Position numbers and translations under genes: made by a program. 64,000 nucleotides of DNA from Apophysomyces variabilis (lineage: Eukaryota; Mucoromycota; Mucoromycetes; Mucorales; Mucoraceae): NCBI GenBank assembly GCA_002749535.1, contig MZZL01000409.1, positions 124,398 through 188,397 of the forward strand, in the 5' to 3' direction. Below, one piece after another: positions 1 to 14,815 of this stretch. Below the pieces are notes generated by a model. That model was not told where the DNA came from and ran no database searches. It worked only from the letters and a program-made list of their open reading frames with translations. The number at the start of each line of letters is the position of its first letter. Positions within the stretch are counted from its first letter, which is position 1.

Positions 1-2406
1 TTACATTGACAATATGGTCAAACAAAAAACCTTTTAACCCAAGACGCGCCCGCCTTATTTATAGCAAGAGCGGAGTACTGATTTCTACAAAAAATTTTCT
101 TCGCTGTTTGAATTGTGACTCGACACGGTTTAAGGCGCTGATTTTCTTTAGTGCCTGATCTGAATTGAATTTGTTCAACGCTTCGGTGTAGTGGCCGGGT
201 GTCTTTTTGGCGTTGTTTGCTTATTTCGATGAGGTCGATAAGCATTGAACCATGGAAATGTGGAAGGAAAAGTGACCACCTATTAGTCTTCGTTCGTTAA
301 AAAAAGCTGGTCCTGACCTTTTCTTTGTACAATCGGTGTTCAAGACCAATAGCCATCATTATTTCGTTAATTTTCTGGAGATATAGAACACATTTCGTAA
401 ACAAAAGTACTACAGTGGCGTCGTTTACATTGTTTGAGGATGCTTCTTCATAAGAGAAACGCGAGGTTCAAATTATGATGGACTATGACATAGATATTCG
501 CTGGCAGATGATGAGGTCAAATAGTATAAAAATAAAACAGTATATGCTACTCATATGAAAGAAGGGGGTAGCAACAGCTTTTCATTTATCAACATTGTTG
601 ACTTGATACCGAGTGTTATCCCTTACAAACACTTCTATTGTCATTTATAACGCGGGGACAGAGTAATAATAGCAGTTATCACTCTTATCTACTAAGCAAC
701 ATGACGAAAAACATGGGCATACATGAAGTAAACTATGTACACTATAGAAACATTCCATGCAATATAAAAAGCTCCCAACTTATCGCAACAGACTTTCTAT
801 AATATCTATGTTAAAATAAAAATGAACGATGTCGCTTAACATTAAAAATTACAAAAAAGAAAATTCATAAAATGAATAAACGCTTTCCAGGTATAAAATT
901 CGTTCCTTGACCTACCTGGTGCGTATTAGATTAAACTACGTCAGCTAAACGAAGGTTTGATGACATACCTGTGCAAATTACTGGTGAGGATGGACAGTCC
1001 CGTCCATTCTACTTCAAGTAGGTGTGACGCAAGCATCCTTCGTGTAACGTATATACTATCCCCAAACAGCATACAGTAAAAGTTAGAGAGGTTGTGGCCA
1101 ATGAAAAGTGGTTCTTTGTTTGCATTGCATTGCATCATCTATTCACTGGAACCGATATCTAAACATTTGTTTATTTAGATTGAATTATGTTATACGGGAA
1201 GTACAATTATATGTATCAACTTGTAATGCACTAAAATCATCATGACAGATAGTTTAAGTGTGCTATTCAAGATCTATTATGTGGTGAGGTTAAATGGTTG
1301 CATAATTATAATAACATGCAGTCTTGTCGTACCTTGTTTCACTGAATGCTTCTCTTGAAACACGCCTTGTACTGGTACTCACATGTTCTTCAATGCTCTG
1401 CGCATTTTCTGGGATGCATCATGTTAATGAGTGGTGACATTTTGTAGTCAAAGTTACCAGTAAGAAGAAGCGGAGCTATAGTCGGATCATGACGCCACCT
1501 ATCGATGAAATGATGATTATTACACGCATGAACTGCAGAAGCACGATACATCAGACACCTTACTGTCCAGGCACTTTTTGTAAATCAATTCATATTCAGC
1601 AGTCTACGTCCCTTTTTTCTCGTGATTTTCGCATACTACCGTAGTAGGTCATCATCCATCAGATTACATATTGTTCTTAACTGATGTGATCATCTTCCTC
1701 AACCAATGTACGTTGCAACAATACAGTAACAGCCATAGATCCCTTGGTTATACTTATTCTATTCCTTTAATATACTTTAGAAATGAATAATCCCATAGAG
1801 CAGTAAGAACATGCAAGTTCATTGTTATTTTATGTTAGATCTTAGCAACTATGTACAGTAAAAGCACGGCTTCTTCCTTTTAACTTTGAGCATTCTGTTA
1901 CGGTACTGTAGTAGCAATAATTTATTTTCCTGTCAGCGTAAAGGTTACGTTACAAAGACATATACTTTCAACGGTGTCTATGAGTCTAGTGATAGTTAAC
2001 AGTAGGAGAGCATCGTTGAATAATGCAGATGCAATCGTCCGAAATTTACGTCTCCCTAGCGAATGTCCAATTATTAAAGGCATTGTAGTTACAGTTATCA
2101 TGATTTGTTATAGTGCATCTCTTAAGGTCAATGATCAACTGAGATAGACAATACATAGAACCTTCATTGCAAATAGAGTATTACAATTCCATTGATCCCT
2201 ACATAGAATTTTTCAAAGCATTTTTCACATTTTGATATGAACGCCCGTCCCGTAACCCTGCACGCATCAGGTTCTCATTGCTTATAAACCCGGTCGTCTC
2301 GCATGATCAATTCTTTAAAAGAGAAAAAGGTTATTTATTACTCGTCATCTACTGCGCTCGTGCGTGTATTGTTGAGAAGTTTGCAGTGTGCTAAATTTGT
2401 AGTTAG
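1..2406. other. gene-free AT-rich region, left edge
   Basis: No reading frame here resembles a known family. A 75-codon minus-strand ORF lies at 18-245 and could be an exon of a gene running off the left edge, but it has no recognisable motif. The stretch 1473-1541 is one copy of a diverged repeat also found near 30.3 kb. The rest is AT-rich with scattered stops in all frames. Confidence 0.5.
1473..1541 (+). repeat. diverged interspersed repeat, copy 1
   Basis: This stretch aligns by eye with 30291-30382. The 16-mer GCATGAACTGCAGAAG ends both copies exactly, and upstream matches include a (C/T)TATAGT block and CTATCGAT/TTATCGAT. Copy 2 carries an extra segment of about 23 bases in the middle. 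No coding potential is seen. It is probably a remnant of an old dispersed element; the family is unknown. Confidence 0.5.
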
Positions 2407-3071
2407 TCAAGATAGGACGTTATAGAATATCCACCCACTTTGATAGATTTCAGCCTTTGTTCGCTGGATACCCTCTCTATCTGTATAGTCATCGTAACGC
2501 AGCTGACCTTCCACGTAGACGAGATCACTATGGTGAACAGGGCCGGCATGAATAATCCATTTTTCTTTGTGTCCTTTGTCCGCTTACCCCTTTTTAATTC
2601 GACCGGGGAGCCAATCTGCAGATGTCCAAGAAACGATACGATGCCACTGTGTCCTTTTGATAAGGTTTCCTGATACATCTAATAAGCACTATCTTCTCCA
2701 AGCAGAACATTCATTTTACCTTCTTTGTCTGGTCTGGTTTCAGACGTGGCTACAGTATAGTTGACCACACGACGATTGTCCCCGAGATCATTAACAGTGG
2801 GATCGATGCCGACACGACCGATTAATTGAACCTTGTTCACTGGAAGAAAGTTGTCAGGATGTAAATAAAGCTATTCCTTTTCATTTACAGTCAGATCGCG
2901 CTGTCGAGGCGGAGAAGTGCTATAGAATCGGTTATTAATATGCAGTTGATGTTGGCGCTCCATGATGCATAGGAGAAAGGTGTTGTGGAGTTGGTAAGCA
3001 TCCTACAGATAAACGACACTTACTCTAACAAATCTGCTACCAGCAGATACAGGTCTGAAAAGAGAGGTCAT
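2407..3071 (-). CDS. RIM1: mitochondrial single-stranded DNA-binding protein (RIM1/SSBP1 family)
   Basis: This gene binds single-stranded mtDNA as an OB-fold protein and supports mitochondrial replication. Five exons (3071-3024, 2919-2889, 2839-2720, 2678-2588, 2527-2407) join in frame to a 136-aa protein, the usual mtSSB length. Residues 1-25 form a basic, Ser-rich targeting presequence (RFVRHFSAST) with a cleavage-like site. Then come LNKVQLIGRVGIDP, the DNRRVVNYTVATSE strand, QWHRIVS, GDLVYVEGQLRYDDYTDREG and a short C-tail ending in the stop at 2409-2407. All four introns are GT-AG, and the third is only 41 nt. Because of the introns, no single long ORF reveals the gene. It lies head-to-tail downstream of the unknown 396-aa gene. 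Identity is strong from the SSB signature blocks; exon ends are by-eye calls supported by frame. Confidence 0.9.
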
Positions 3072-3368
3072 ATGACAACAAGTTATGGAATAAGTGCAAG
3101 TGGAGTTGAATTAAAAAAAACAAGTAATTTTATTTTTCCTTGAATACAGAGGGAATCGCCGTCACTGACAAAGAGGGAGGGCGGAGGTACAAGCGAATGA
3201 GGAAGTCAGTTCAGTTTAGGATTGCCGGAATATGCGTGTGAATATGTGTGTCAGTGTGTATTTGTGTGTGTGAGAATGAGTGAGCGTGCGTATACGTCCG
3301 AGTCGTGTTAGATCGGGCAAAGTTCGTCGCCTCACATTAAAGGATTACCATATATTAAACAGAGCTTT

Positions 3369-4559
3369 CTATGATATTGTATTTGCTCGCTTGCGAAAGC
3401 AGGCTCTTTGGTTGTCTAACCGATGTCTCATATTTTCAATTCGCTGAAATAATCGTTCAAGCTCTTGTTCTGCCGTCGATATTCTTTTCTCTGCATCCTG
3501 ATTACTTAAGCGTCTTTCTTCCATGCGACTGATTCTTTTGAACAACCGATTTAAGAACAACTCTCGTTCTTTCGTGCATGACATGGTATAACGCTGTTTA
3601 TCGCATAATACTGGTCGATTCAACGATTTGTACAAAAGCTCTGTCATATGGCATAGTTCTTGGGTAAGCTGCTGATCTGGAGATATATGTTCTTTCCCTG
3701 AGTATTGACCTTTGAGCTTTCGTTTGCGATCATATCGACAGAGAAATCCAGACGTATTTGTAGCTTCCTTTTCTTCTTGTGATGAACTGATTAATTCGTT
3801 ATGCTCTTCCGTTGCCGGATAGAAGACATGATCACATATAGAGTTGATTAAGTTATTTAATACGTCGGCTTGTTCAGTGTTCATCCGACCGCGAGTCGAC
3901 CGGTTTAACGATTTCAATACAGTGGTCACTGCCAGATCGTTGGCTTCCTGTTCCGTCAATTCCGCTCGTGGACTCGTGAGAGAAGGCGCCACAGAAGTGA
4001 GTCGATCAATTGCTGCCAATAAGCTATCCAGATCACGTTGTACAGAGAGTACATCACTCGGAGTCTTTTCCTGCATGCGGTACGAAGGAGACGGAGCTGC
4101 CAAATGAGTGATGGCGTCAATCAAACAGTCGATCTCGGACCATAGTACTGAAGTTTCTTCCGTTGAGTTCATATGATTGGCATCGCGCAGAAATATAGAC
4201 ATTCTAGTCCACATTCGGGCGTAGGTGCCTCCATAATCACGCTTTTCCTGTAAAAGTTCGAGAACCCGGTACGTATCGTTCCACAGTGCTGCAAGGGCAC
4301 AGCAAAGTCTGTACTCCTTGTTGTCATCCAAGGGACGGAAAGAGGACCGTATATTTCTCGTTTCAGTGCTATAACGTCTGAAAGACAGCAAGCAATCTAT
4401 ATTCCTGTCTAATGAACTAAATAGCCGAGGCGATTGTCTATTGACATGTTCGTATATTGCGGAATCTGACGCACGTCGTACATCTTCTGACATATTAGGT
4501 AAACCAGCGATGAACTTGCAAAGAAGCGAGTTCAATGCCACCAAGCAAACTTGCTCCAC
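3369..4559 (-). CDS. uncharacterised 396-aa protein with C-terminal coiled coil
   Basis: This is an uninterrupted 396-codon ORF, unusual among the intron-rich neighbours. I do not recognise the family. The N-terminal two thirds looks helical, with a repeated Leu/Cys pattern (ALNSLLCKF, CCALAALWN, LLAAIDRL). A Lys/Arg-rich patch (RYDRKRKLKG) near residue 280 could be a nuclear signal. The last ~60 residues (RISRMEERR to MRHRLDNQR) show heptad-like spacing of a coiled coil. An in-frame Met at residue 23 (MSEDVRR) is an alternative start. There is no signal peptide or membrane segment. The ORF length and lack of low complexity argue that it is real. It sits about 300 nt upstream of mtSSB on the same strand; no functional link is implied. 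Confidence 0.65.
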   Translation of the reverse strand: MEQVCLVALNSLLCKFIAGLPNMSEDVRRASDSAIYEHVNRQSPRLFSSLDRNIDCLLSFRRYSTETRNIRSSFRPLDDNKEYRLCCALAALWNDTYRVLELLQEKRDYGGTYARMWTRMSIFLRDANHMNSTEETSVLWSEIDCLIDAITHLAAPSPSYRMQEKTPSDVLSVQRDLDSLLAAIDRLTSVAPSLTSPRAELTEQEANDLAVTTVLKSLNRSTRGRMNTEQADVLNNLINSICDHVFYPATEEHNELISSSQEEKEATNTSGFLCRYDRKRKLKGQYSGKEHISPDQQLTQELCHMTELLYKSLNRPVLCDKQRYTMSCTKERELFLNRLFKRISRMEERRLSNQDAEKRISTAEQELERLFQRIENMRHRLDNQRACFRKRANTIS

Positions 4560-5662
4560 CGTGCGTAAGGATTGAATTAGCTACAACGACAGAGGGTTAT
4601 ACGAAAAAAATAAGCACCATTGAGTTTCTTTTCTTTTCTATTTCAAGCAACCTACTTCGTTCTCAAAAGAGTGACTAGTAATGTTTGTGGGATCCGTTCT
4701 GCTCCGTTGAATGACAGGATCCGTCATTGAATATTTGATCGTTATCTGTTGTAATTTAGGTTGCTTCTGTAGCAGCATTCATCCACAGGATGAACCTACT
4801 CTTTTTGTTGTTTGTGTGAGATGAAGGAACAGTTTTATGCCCGATATTGGTTTCATTTCATTTTCAAATACCCGACTTGTGGCATCAGTGTTTATTGTTT
4901 CGCATTGCGGTTACATCCCCCTGTTGATATCTATATCGGTCTTCGGATGATCATTCCGGCTGATCCGGCTAACCGTCCTCTGCTTTGCTTTATACAGCTC
5001 ATTTCCCCCCGTATGACGTGAAATAGAGTATGAGAAATCGTTCTTTCTAATTTCATCACCCATATGCTTTGTGAGTATAGCACATTAACTGTTGAACAAA
5101 CCTCGTTGCAAATGGGGGAATTTATCAGTTCCTCGCTGACCAAGAAAACGCAAGTTTAAGCGCCCTTCTTTAGCATCATCCTGTCAGTTGTTTGTCATGG
5201 GGTCATGTGGACGGGGATCTATTAGAGGTTCCAAAAAACCACCCACCAACTTGATTAGTATTCTAAACCGATGTCATTCCAGGTCAGGGAATGGTTGTGC
5301 CACTCAAAAGAGATCCGCGTTAGGACTAACCGACCTGGTTCTTGATCGATCTGTTAGTATTTCTTCATCAACAGCACTCTTTCTTTTTATCTAATTTGGT
5401 TTGCCCCTCGTTAGCAGAATCAATAGGTGCCATTCTTTGGATTTGACTAGCTAACCTAATGATACGGATGATGTGAATGATTCAAGCATTGTGTGACACT
5501 TGTGGTGGACCCCGCCGCGGCTCCGCTAGTCCAAGGCAGACCAGGAGTGTATAGCAAGAAAAAAAAAACACCTTTTTGCTGTTTCCTGCAGCTTTTCCCT
5601 CTTCCTTCTTTTCTTCTTTTCTGCTCTTTTTCTTTCCTTTCATACCGTACGCATCTCGGACA
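4560..5662. other. divergent intergenic region, kinesin promoter
   Basis: This region separates the minus-strand 396-aa gene from the plus-strand kinesin and should hold both promoters. A pyrimidine-rich run at about 5570-5645 ends close to the kinesin start codon, as before many genes of this window. Small ORFs here have no motif. Confidence 0.5.
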
Positions 5663-9005
<3,343 letters not shown>

Positions 9006-10273
9006 TATGTACCGGATTTCCTGTGTTATACCCTTCATTTTCCCGCTTCCTTCCTTTCTTTACTGTTTATGGTTAGGCCGCCGTTACCCTGTCTTCCTTC
9101 TGTATACCAACTAAGACATCTACAAGAAAATCACTGATTTAGGTTGATTGTAGTTACATTACCTTTCCTTATGCCCTCTATAGTGCAAGCCTGTTATAAA
9201 CAACAATGTTTTCTTTCGCTCAAACTTATCAATCACGATGATAGCGTTTGCAGCAACGTTTTAACCAGTTCTATTACCGTTGTTGCAGGATCTGGCTTGT
9301 GGAGGATTTGCCGGTTTAGACGTTACCATGTATAAGATCTATGTAATTAAACAATTTCTGCTTAGATGGTTTCAATCCAACGCTCTCAGGAGCAAAATGG
9401 ATGTGTCTTTTTATATACCAATTTGGCCATATCTTAGGCTTAAGTTATTCTAGGTACTGCTTGCTTAGCAACGGAGATATCTTGCAAAACCTAAGACAAA
9501 CCAGCTTGAAGGTCGTCATTAACATAGTGTTTTGAGCGTCCTTACTGCCACTGCATGGTACGTGATTAAAATAGGACCTAACCCAGGCTCTAGAGTGACC
9601 AAAAAAATACTGCGTGTATCGTTTGGCATACCTTTCTGAAGCTTAGGATACATTCAACTTAACATGATGGATTAGCCGTGACCCAACGTGGGGTATTCTG
9701 TTGGTTACACACCAATGTTCCTTTTGTGTCACCTCACTGAGCCCATCCGGAAAGTTGTTAGCCCGACAAAGAGTGGAATCCTCTTTCCGAATCAAAGTAC
9801 AAAAAGTCATTGATTCTATCAGTAAATCTCAGCAAGCATTAATTTACCTGCTTTAGATACTAGCTACATTGCTATCTCACCAATAAAAAAGTCACTTTAA
9901 AACGATAACTAACTTAAAGAACCTGAGCTATTTTCGGATGGATCGAATTGTCTTAGGAGAATGGCTAGTCTTGAATCTTTTTGATTTGCTTGGAACTTAA
10001 GGCTCCCAAAATTCGCAGTTTTCTGGACCCTGTGTCAGATTGTCCTCTCGACTACCACAGCACTATGGAATTGAAGAAAAGGAAACTAGAAAAGGATCCA
10101 TTTTCCCCGATTTTAAGTTGGCAATGCCTGTTCGTCTTTTTTTCAATGGTCATCGTGAGACAAGTCACAAATGCAGACCTGTTCGGGCAAGTTTGGCCAG
10201 TTCATCTTTGCTTGCCTATCCTTTCTATTTCGTGTATCCCTTTCTTCTGCTCATCTTCCCTGTTTCTCCCGTC
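9006..10273. other. intergenic region between kinesin-13 and CDC50
   Basis: No coding frame resembling a known protein is seen. A T/C-rich run at about 10205-10270 directly precedes the CDC50 start and looks like its leader. No tRNA-like A/B box pair was found by eye. Confidence 0.5.
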
Positions 10274-11840
10274 ATGGCCGAAATTAAGAGTAGAAAGCCT
10301 GCTAGTAAGGTTGGAACCGTACGCTGAACGGGGGACTGATATCGCTTCCTTTTTGAAGATACGGCTTTTAAACAGCAACGTCTCAAGGCTTGGCAGCCGC
10401 TACTGACACCCAAAACCGTTCTGCCTACGTTATTTGCCGCCGGTATTGTGTTTGCGCCTCTGGGCGGTCTGTTTCTTTACCAGAGTGATACGGTATGAAC
10501 AGCATTCTTTACAGCATTCGAGAGATGATGGCTCTGACTCCTTTCCGTTTGTATGGATGAAACTCTCAGGTCAATGAAATTATCATTGACTATACCGATT
10601 GTTACTACGCAGACGCCGGACCAAAAACGCTTGATGAAAATCTTTACAGCTACAAGTTTACATCAGAAAATACCACAGGTAAGAAAAGGGGTGAGGGTTT
10701 GAAACAACAGGGAAGCAGGAGGATGACAGCTCTAACGGTTGCTTATCTATTTCGTTTCAGTAATCCGAGCGCCAAGTTACAAACGTGTTAATTCTTCCAC
10801 ATTTTTAAATGGACGAGCAGCACCTACGGGCGAAACCGTTTCTCGATGTATTATTGAATTTTCGATCCCGATGCCTCTTAATGCACCAGTATACCTCTAC
10901 TACAAGCTCACCAATTTCTATCAGAATCATCGTAAATATGTCAAGAGTTTGAATTATAATCAGTTACATGGTGATATCATTACAAGAGAAGAAGCCAATG
11001 CCTCTTGTTTCCCGTTTGGCGTAGATCCAAATGGCAAGATCTATTATCCTTGCGGCTTGATAGCAAACTCAATGTTCAATGGTAACTAAGTTTCGTTTTT
11101 CGCTAGTCCGGGACATTGAATGGTAGGGCTAACTGGCCCTTCCTTGTAATAGATTCTTTTACTAATCTTACCCTTCTGAACCCTCCCGGGGGCAGCCAAA
11201 GCAATCAAACATATGTATTTTTGGAGAAGGGCATTGCTTGGCCATCTGACGCTTCCAGATTTGGCGGAACACAAATGCCGCTTACTGATATTGTTCCTCC
11301 TCCCAATTGGGTGAACCGGTACCCCAATGGGCAATATGCAGAAAATGACGTTTTCAACCCGCAATTGGACGAACACTTCCAGGTGTGGATGAGAACAAGT
11401 TGGTACCCGAGCTTCCGGAAACTATATTCGCGTTATCAGGGCGATACACTTCAAGCGGGCACCTATGAGATTGAGGTGGATCTAAGTAAGTAGGCCTTTG
11501 TACTGCTGCGTACAAAAGAAAAGAAAAGAGGACATCTTAATCGATTTCGTATTAGATTACAACATCTCTGCTTATGGTGGTACAAAGTCCATCGTTCTTA
11601 CCGGCACTTCGTTCCTGGGTGATAGGAATCCGTTTATGGGGCTGGCTTACATTGTGATGGGATGCATATGTGCTTTCTTGGGTGTCCTTTTTTTAGGCTG
11701 GCATTTCGTCAAGCCAAGGTAAAGAAAAAGAATCAAGCAAAATCCAGAATCTAACTTTGCATCTACCTGCTTATAGAAAACTCGGTGATCACGATCGTCT
11801 ATCATGGAATCAAGCCAACGGATCCAACGGTCTTCATTAA
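10274..11840 (+). CDS. CDC50/LEM3 family P4-ATPase (flippase) beta subunit
   Basis: This gene is the non-catalytic partner of P4-ATPase lipid flippases, needed for their ER exit and activity. Seven exons (10274-10304, 10359-10492, 10570-10678, 10761-11081, 11153-11485, 11556-11718, 11777-11840) give 1155 nt, 384 aa, typical for the family. The first cytosolic segment holds the family signature [20 protein letters not shown], followed by transmembrane helix 1 (residues ~30-50). The large exoplasmic loop carries N-glycosylation sites and Cys residues ([24 protein letters not shown]). [20 protein letters not shown] and [14 protein letters not shown] are classical CDC50 blocks. A second helix ([19 protein letters not shown]) near the C-terminus gives the expected two-pass topology. 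It converges on ERG8. Which paralog (Cdc50, Lem3 or Crf1) cannot be told from sequence alone. Confidence 0.95.
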
Positions 11841-12400
11841 GGCGGATCACGCATATCATTTGTTTCCTTTTTCCTCATTCATCTGATGTTCACATTCCAT
11901 TCGTTTTCCTTACTTTTCTCTCTCCCGTATTTACCGAAATTAAACAGCGTTCTGAATATCTATGCATAATGCCATTTGACGGGTTTGTCTTTTACAAATC
12001 AGTCATAAAGAAACAATCCATGGTGTTCAAGGCATCACACAAAGCAAAAGGAAGGTCTGATTACTCAAGTGTACTGTTTATAGTGTTTCCCATAAATAAT
12101 GTCGCAACCTATAAAGATCAGCGCCGCACTCCATTGAAATTGAAATTTATAAATGCATCTTGCATTCGCTTGCTGGGGAGAAACTGAGTATGGCGTTGTC
12201 AGTTTTCTGACAGGTATGTAAAATTTGGTCAATTCAGACTGTTAAAACACGGCAACTAATATGATTTGTTAGTGTCAAGCCCAGTTTTCCAAAATGCGCC
12301 AAGCGAATTTGCTAGATGCGATTTTAATGTTGGGAAATAAAGTACTTGTTAAACATATATACATGCTTGTGTCTTTTTCTTTTTGGATGTCCGAGTACAA
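11841..12400. other. convergent 3' intergenic region (CDC50/ERG8)
   Basis: This stretch lies between two converging 3' ends and should contain both 3' UTRs and polyadenylation sites. A GGAAATAAAG sequence at about 12333 is a candidate polyadenylation element on the plus strand. No gene is seen. Confidence 0.45.
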
Positions 12401-14355
12401 CTACACAAGTACATTCAGCAACCCGGCTACTGCGTCCGAAGCTACTGAGGTGACTCCTTTCGAATCTTCTCTGGCTAGCAATGGTCCTGTACTAAGTTCA
12501 GTCCATTTGCTCCAGACACGACGCACTTTTTGTTTCGCTTCGTTAGACAGTACGATGCAGAAAATAGCATCATATCCTCCGGCTATAATAGAGATCGTTA
12601 GAATGCTTCTGGGATGATCACCAAGACAACAGTATAAAACTTACCACCAGGGACACCAGCCATGATCGTTCCCTCAACTTCCATGCAGGCATCCAGCAAC
12701 CGTGTTTGTTCTTCAGGTTCAATAGGCACGTCGGAGAGGACACTCATCTTACGCAACAGTTCACGTACTCGACTAAAATCATTTACCAGCGTTACGAGTT
12801 TTTGGATAACGTAACTTGGGTTGGTGATGGAACTCCACTACATAGATGATGCATGTGTCAGATATGCATATGCACCAGTTGAAAATTTAGGCTCAGTTTT
12901 CCCTCTCTTTTACCTCAGTTGCCTTTAGTTGGGCACATTGATGAATGGCTTGTTCATAAGAAGTTGGGTCATTGGTGTGAATTGCTTCAAGTTCGCGCAA
13001 GTCCTGCTCGACTTTAGAATTATAGGTTCCCAGCTCCTCCCACAAAGCATTAGCTAAATAAGAAGAATAGAGAAAAAAAGGTTAATTTTTGTCAACGTTG
13101 CCAAACCGTTGCAGAAGCTGCACATTTTAAATTTTTCTCCTTTTGCCTCCCACTCCCGTTACCTTCTTGCGGTTTCGATTTTCGCCATGACAATGCTTTA
13201 CTAACTAAAGTCGGCGTGTGGCTTCCTGCATCAATATCAGCGAGCATGAGTTCGAACCCGAAAGGCAATTGGAAGGGGACAACTTTGCTATCCCAGCTAG
13301 AGTCGCATATGTTCGGTCAAAAAAAAAAAGAGAAATTGGCTTTTCCCCCTTTATTCTTACCTTTTATTGTCGGCTGAAAGCGTTTCAAGCAGTAATTTAG
13401 CATCGACCTGCTCATCCTAGGTTGACAATATCAGCATTCTGCTGACAAATTCCACACAGATCGAAGAAAAGTAAAAAAGTTTTATCTTTACCATGACTGG
13501 AGCAAGTATGGCGGGATTGAATCGGCGATAATGATGGCTTCCCCAGACAGCAGAGGACACGTCGAAACCACTTCCCACCTTGCCTTGGGCAAAGCAATGC
13601 ACAAATTGGGCGACGTTATGGATCAATAAACGATCGTTTGTATCCTGCATAGAGGACACACCACCAAAGTGTAGGAAGAGAGCAGCGACAAGAGAGGTAA
13701 TAAGAGCAGCCGAACTACCTAGGCCTGTCTTGTGGACAGTCTGCAAAGTTGCACGAGTTTTACAGAAAGGATCAAGGGATTCAAGCGAAGCTGCATCGTT
13801 GGGAAGCTTTTTTTCTTGAAGCTATCCATATATGAATTTATACTTTGTCAGTAAAATCAAGCTGCATTTTTCATCGGTCAGTGTACCTGAGCGCGCTGTG
13901 AATAAAAGTCGTTATCACCTACAATGGTAATAACCAATCCTTTTTGAAGACATTGCTTAAAATTTTCAGCACCTTTTTGCTCGAGCAGTAGAGTCAAACA
14001 GAAAAAGAGACATGTCTCGACAAACTTGTTACGCGAATCGTTGGGCCTGCGATCCGGGTTTTAGTTCTTTCAAGTTAAATCAACTTTTTTTTATCTTGTT
14101 TTATATGAGGTCTTACAATGCTGAAAAGGCAAGGGTATCTTGGGCGATACTAGCAGAGTAGGACCATATGGCGTCTTCGAATTGGGGGGAGTGTACTTCG
14201 ATGAGACCTGCATTGGTGTCCGTTGCTCGAATGGCGGTATAGAATCGGGCGGAGGTAGAGACGACTAAACCAGAGTAAGTTGGTTCAAGTACCAGATAGC
14301 CTCCAGTAAGTAAGACTTTGCCAGGTGCGGATGCTACAGTGTAGTTCTGGACCAT
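12401..14355 (-). CDS. ERG8: phosphomevalonate kinase
   Basis: This GHMP kinase converts phosphomevalonate to diphosphomevalonate in the mevalonate route to sterols and prenyl groups. Exon 1 (from 14355) encodes APGKVLLTGGYLVLEP, the GHMP N-terminal substrate-site motif. Later exons give NKFVETCLFFCLTLLL, GLVITIVGDNDFYSQR, the ATP-binding HKTGLGSSAALITSLVAALF, GKVGSGFDVSSAVWGSHHYRRF and the C-terminal AGGYDAIFCIVLS motif. The reading frame closes at 12401-12403. At least seven GT-AG introns interrupt it; predicted length is roughly 480-500 aa, close to fungal Erg8. The CT-rich microsatellite lies in the presumed 5' UTR. A broken Crypton lies directly upstream, so the promoter may have been altered by it. 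The start is set by MVQNYTVASAPGK; longer in-frame extensions only translate the microsatellite leader. Confidence 0.95.
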
Positions 14356-14381
14356 ATTTGGAGTGGGGAAAAGGGGGTTGA

Positions 14382-14412
<31 letters not shown>
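14382..14412. repeat. CA/GA microsatellite in ERG8 leader
   Basis: A (CA)n followed by (GA)n run on the plus strand reads as a TC-rich pyrimidine tract on the ERG8 strand, about 30 nt upstream of its start codon. Its position matches pyrimidine leaders of other genes here. Confidence 0.8.
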
Positions 14413-14815
14413 TAGACAGATAGAAAGGGGAAGCACAGTTAGACGTACACGACAAAGGGGTGCAACAGTCACATACGTTGATCTCGACCTAACTTGGACT
14501 CGTTTGGGAAAATACCTATGAAGAAAATTTTAATTTCCGTCCGCTCTGTTCCTTTGGATTTATGCATTTTGAACGTGTAAACAAGTAAATTAAAGCCATT
14601 AATTCTTCATCAAATTTTATATATAAAAAGCATAGAAACTGATACATCGTGTTCTGTTACAGACTAAGCTACTTTTTGTCAGCAAAAACTAATCATATGA
14701 TTGCCATGTCAATAGTTGTTAATGATTTATAGCTGATCGGTTTAACTAAAGATTGCTTCTCATACTTATTTCTTAAGTAAATATTCAAGATACAAGATAT
14801 CTAATGGCATTGCTT

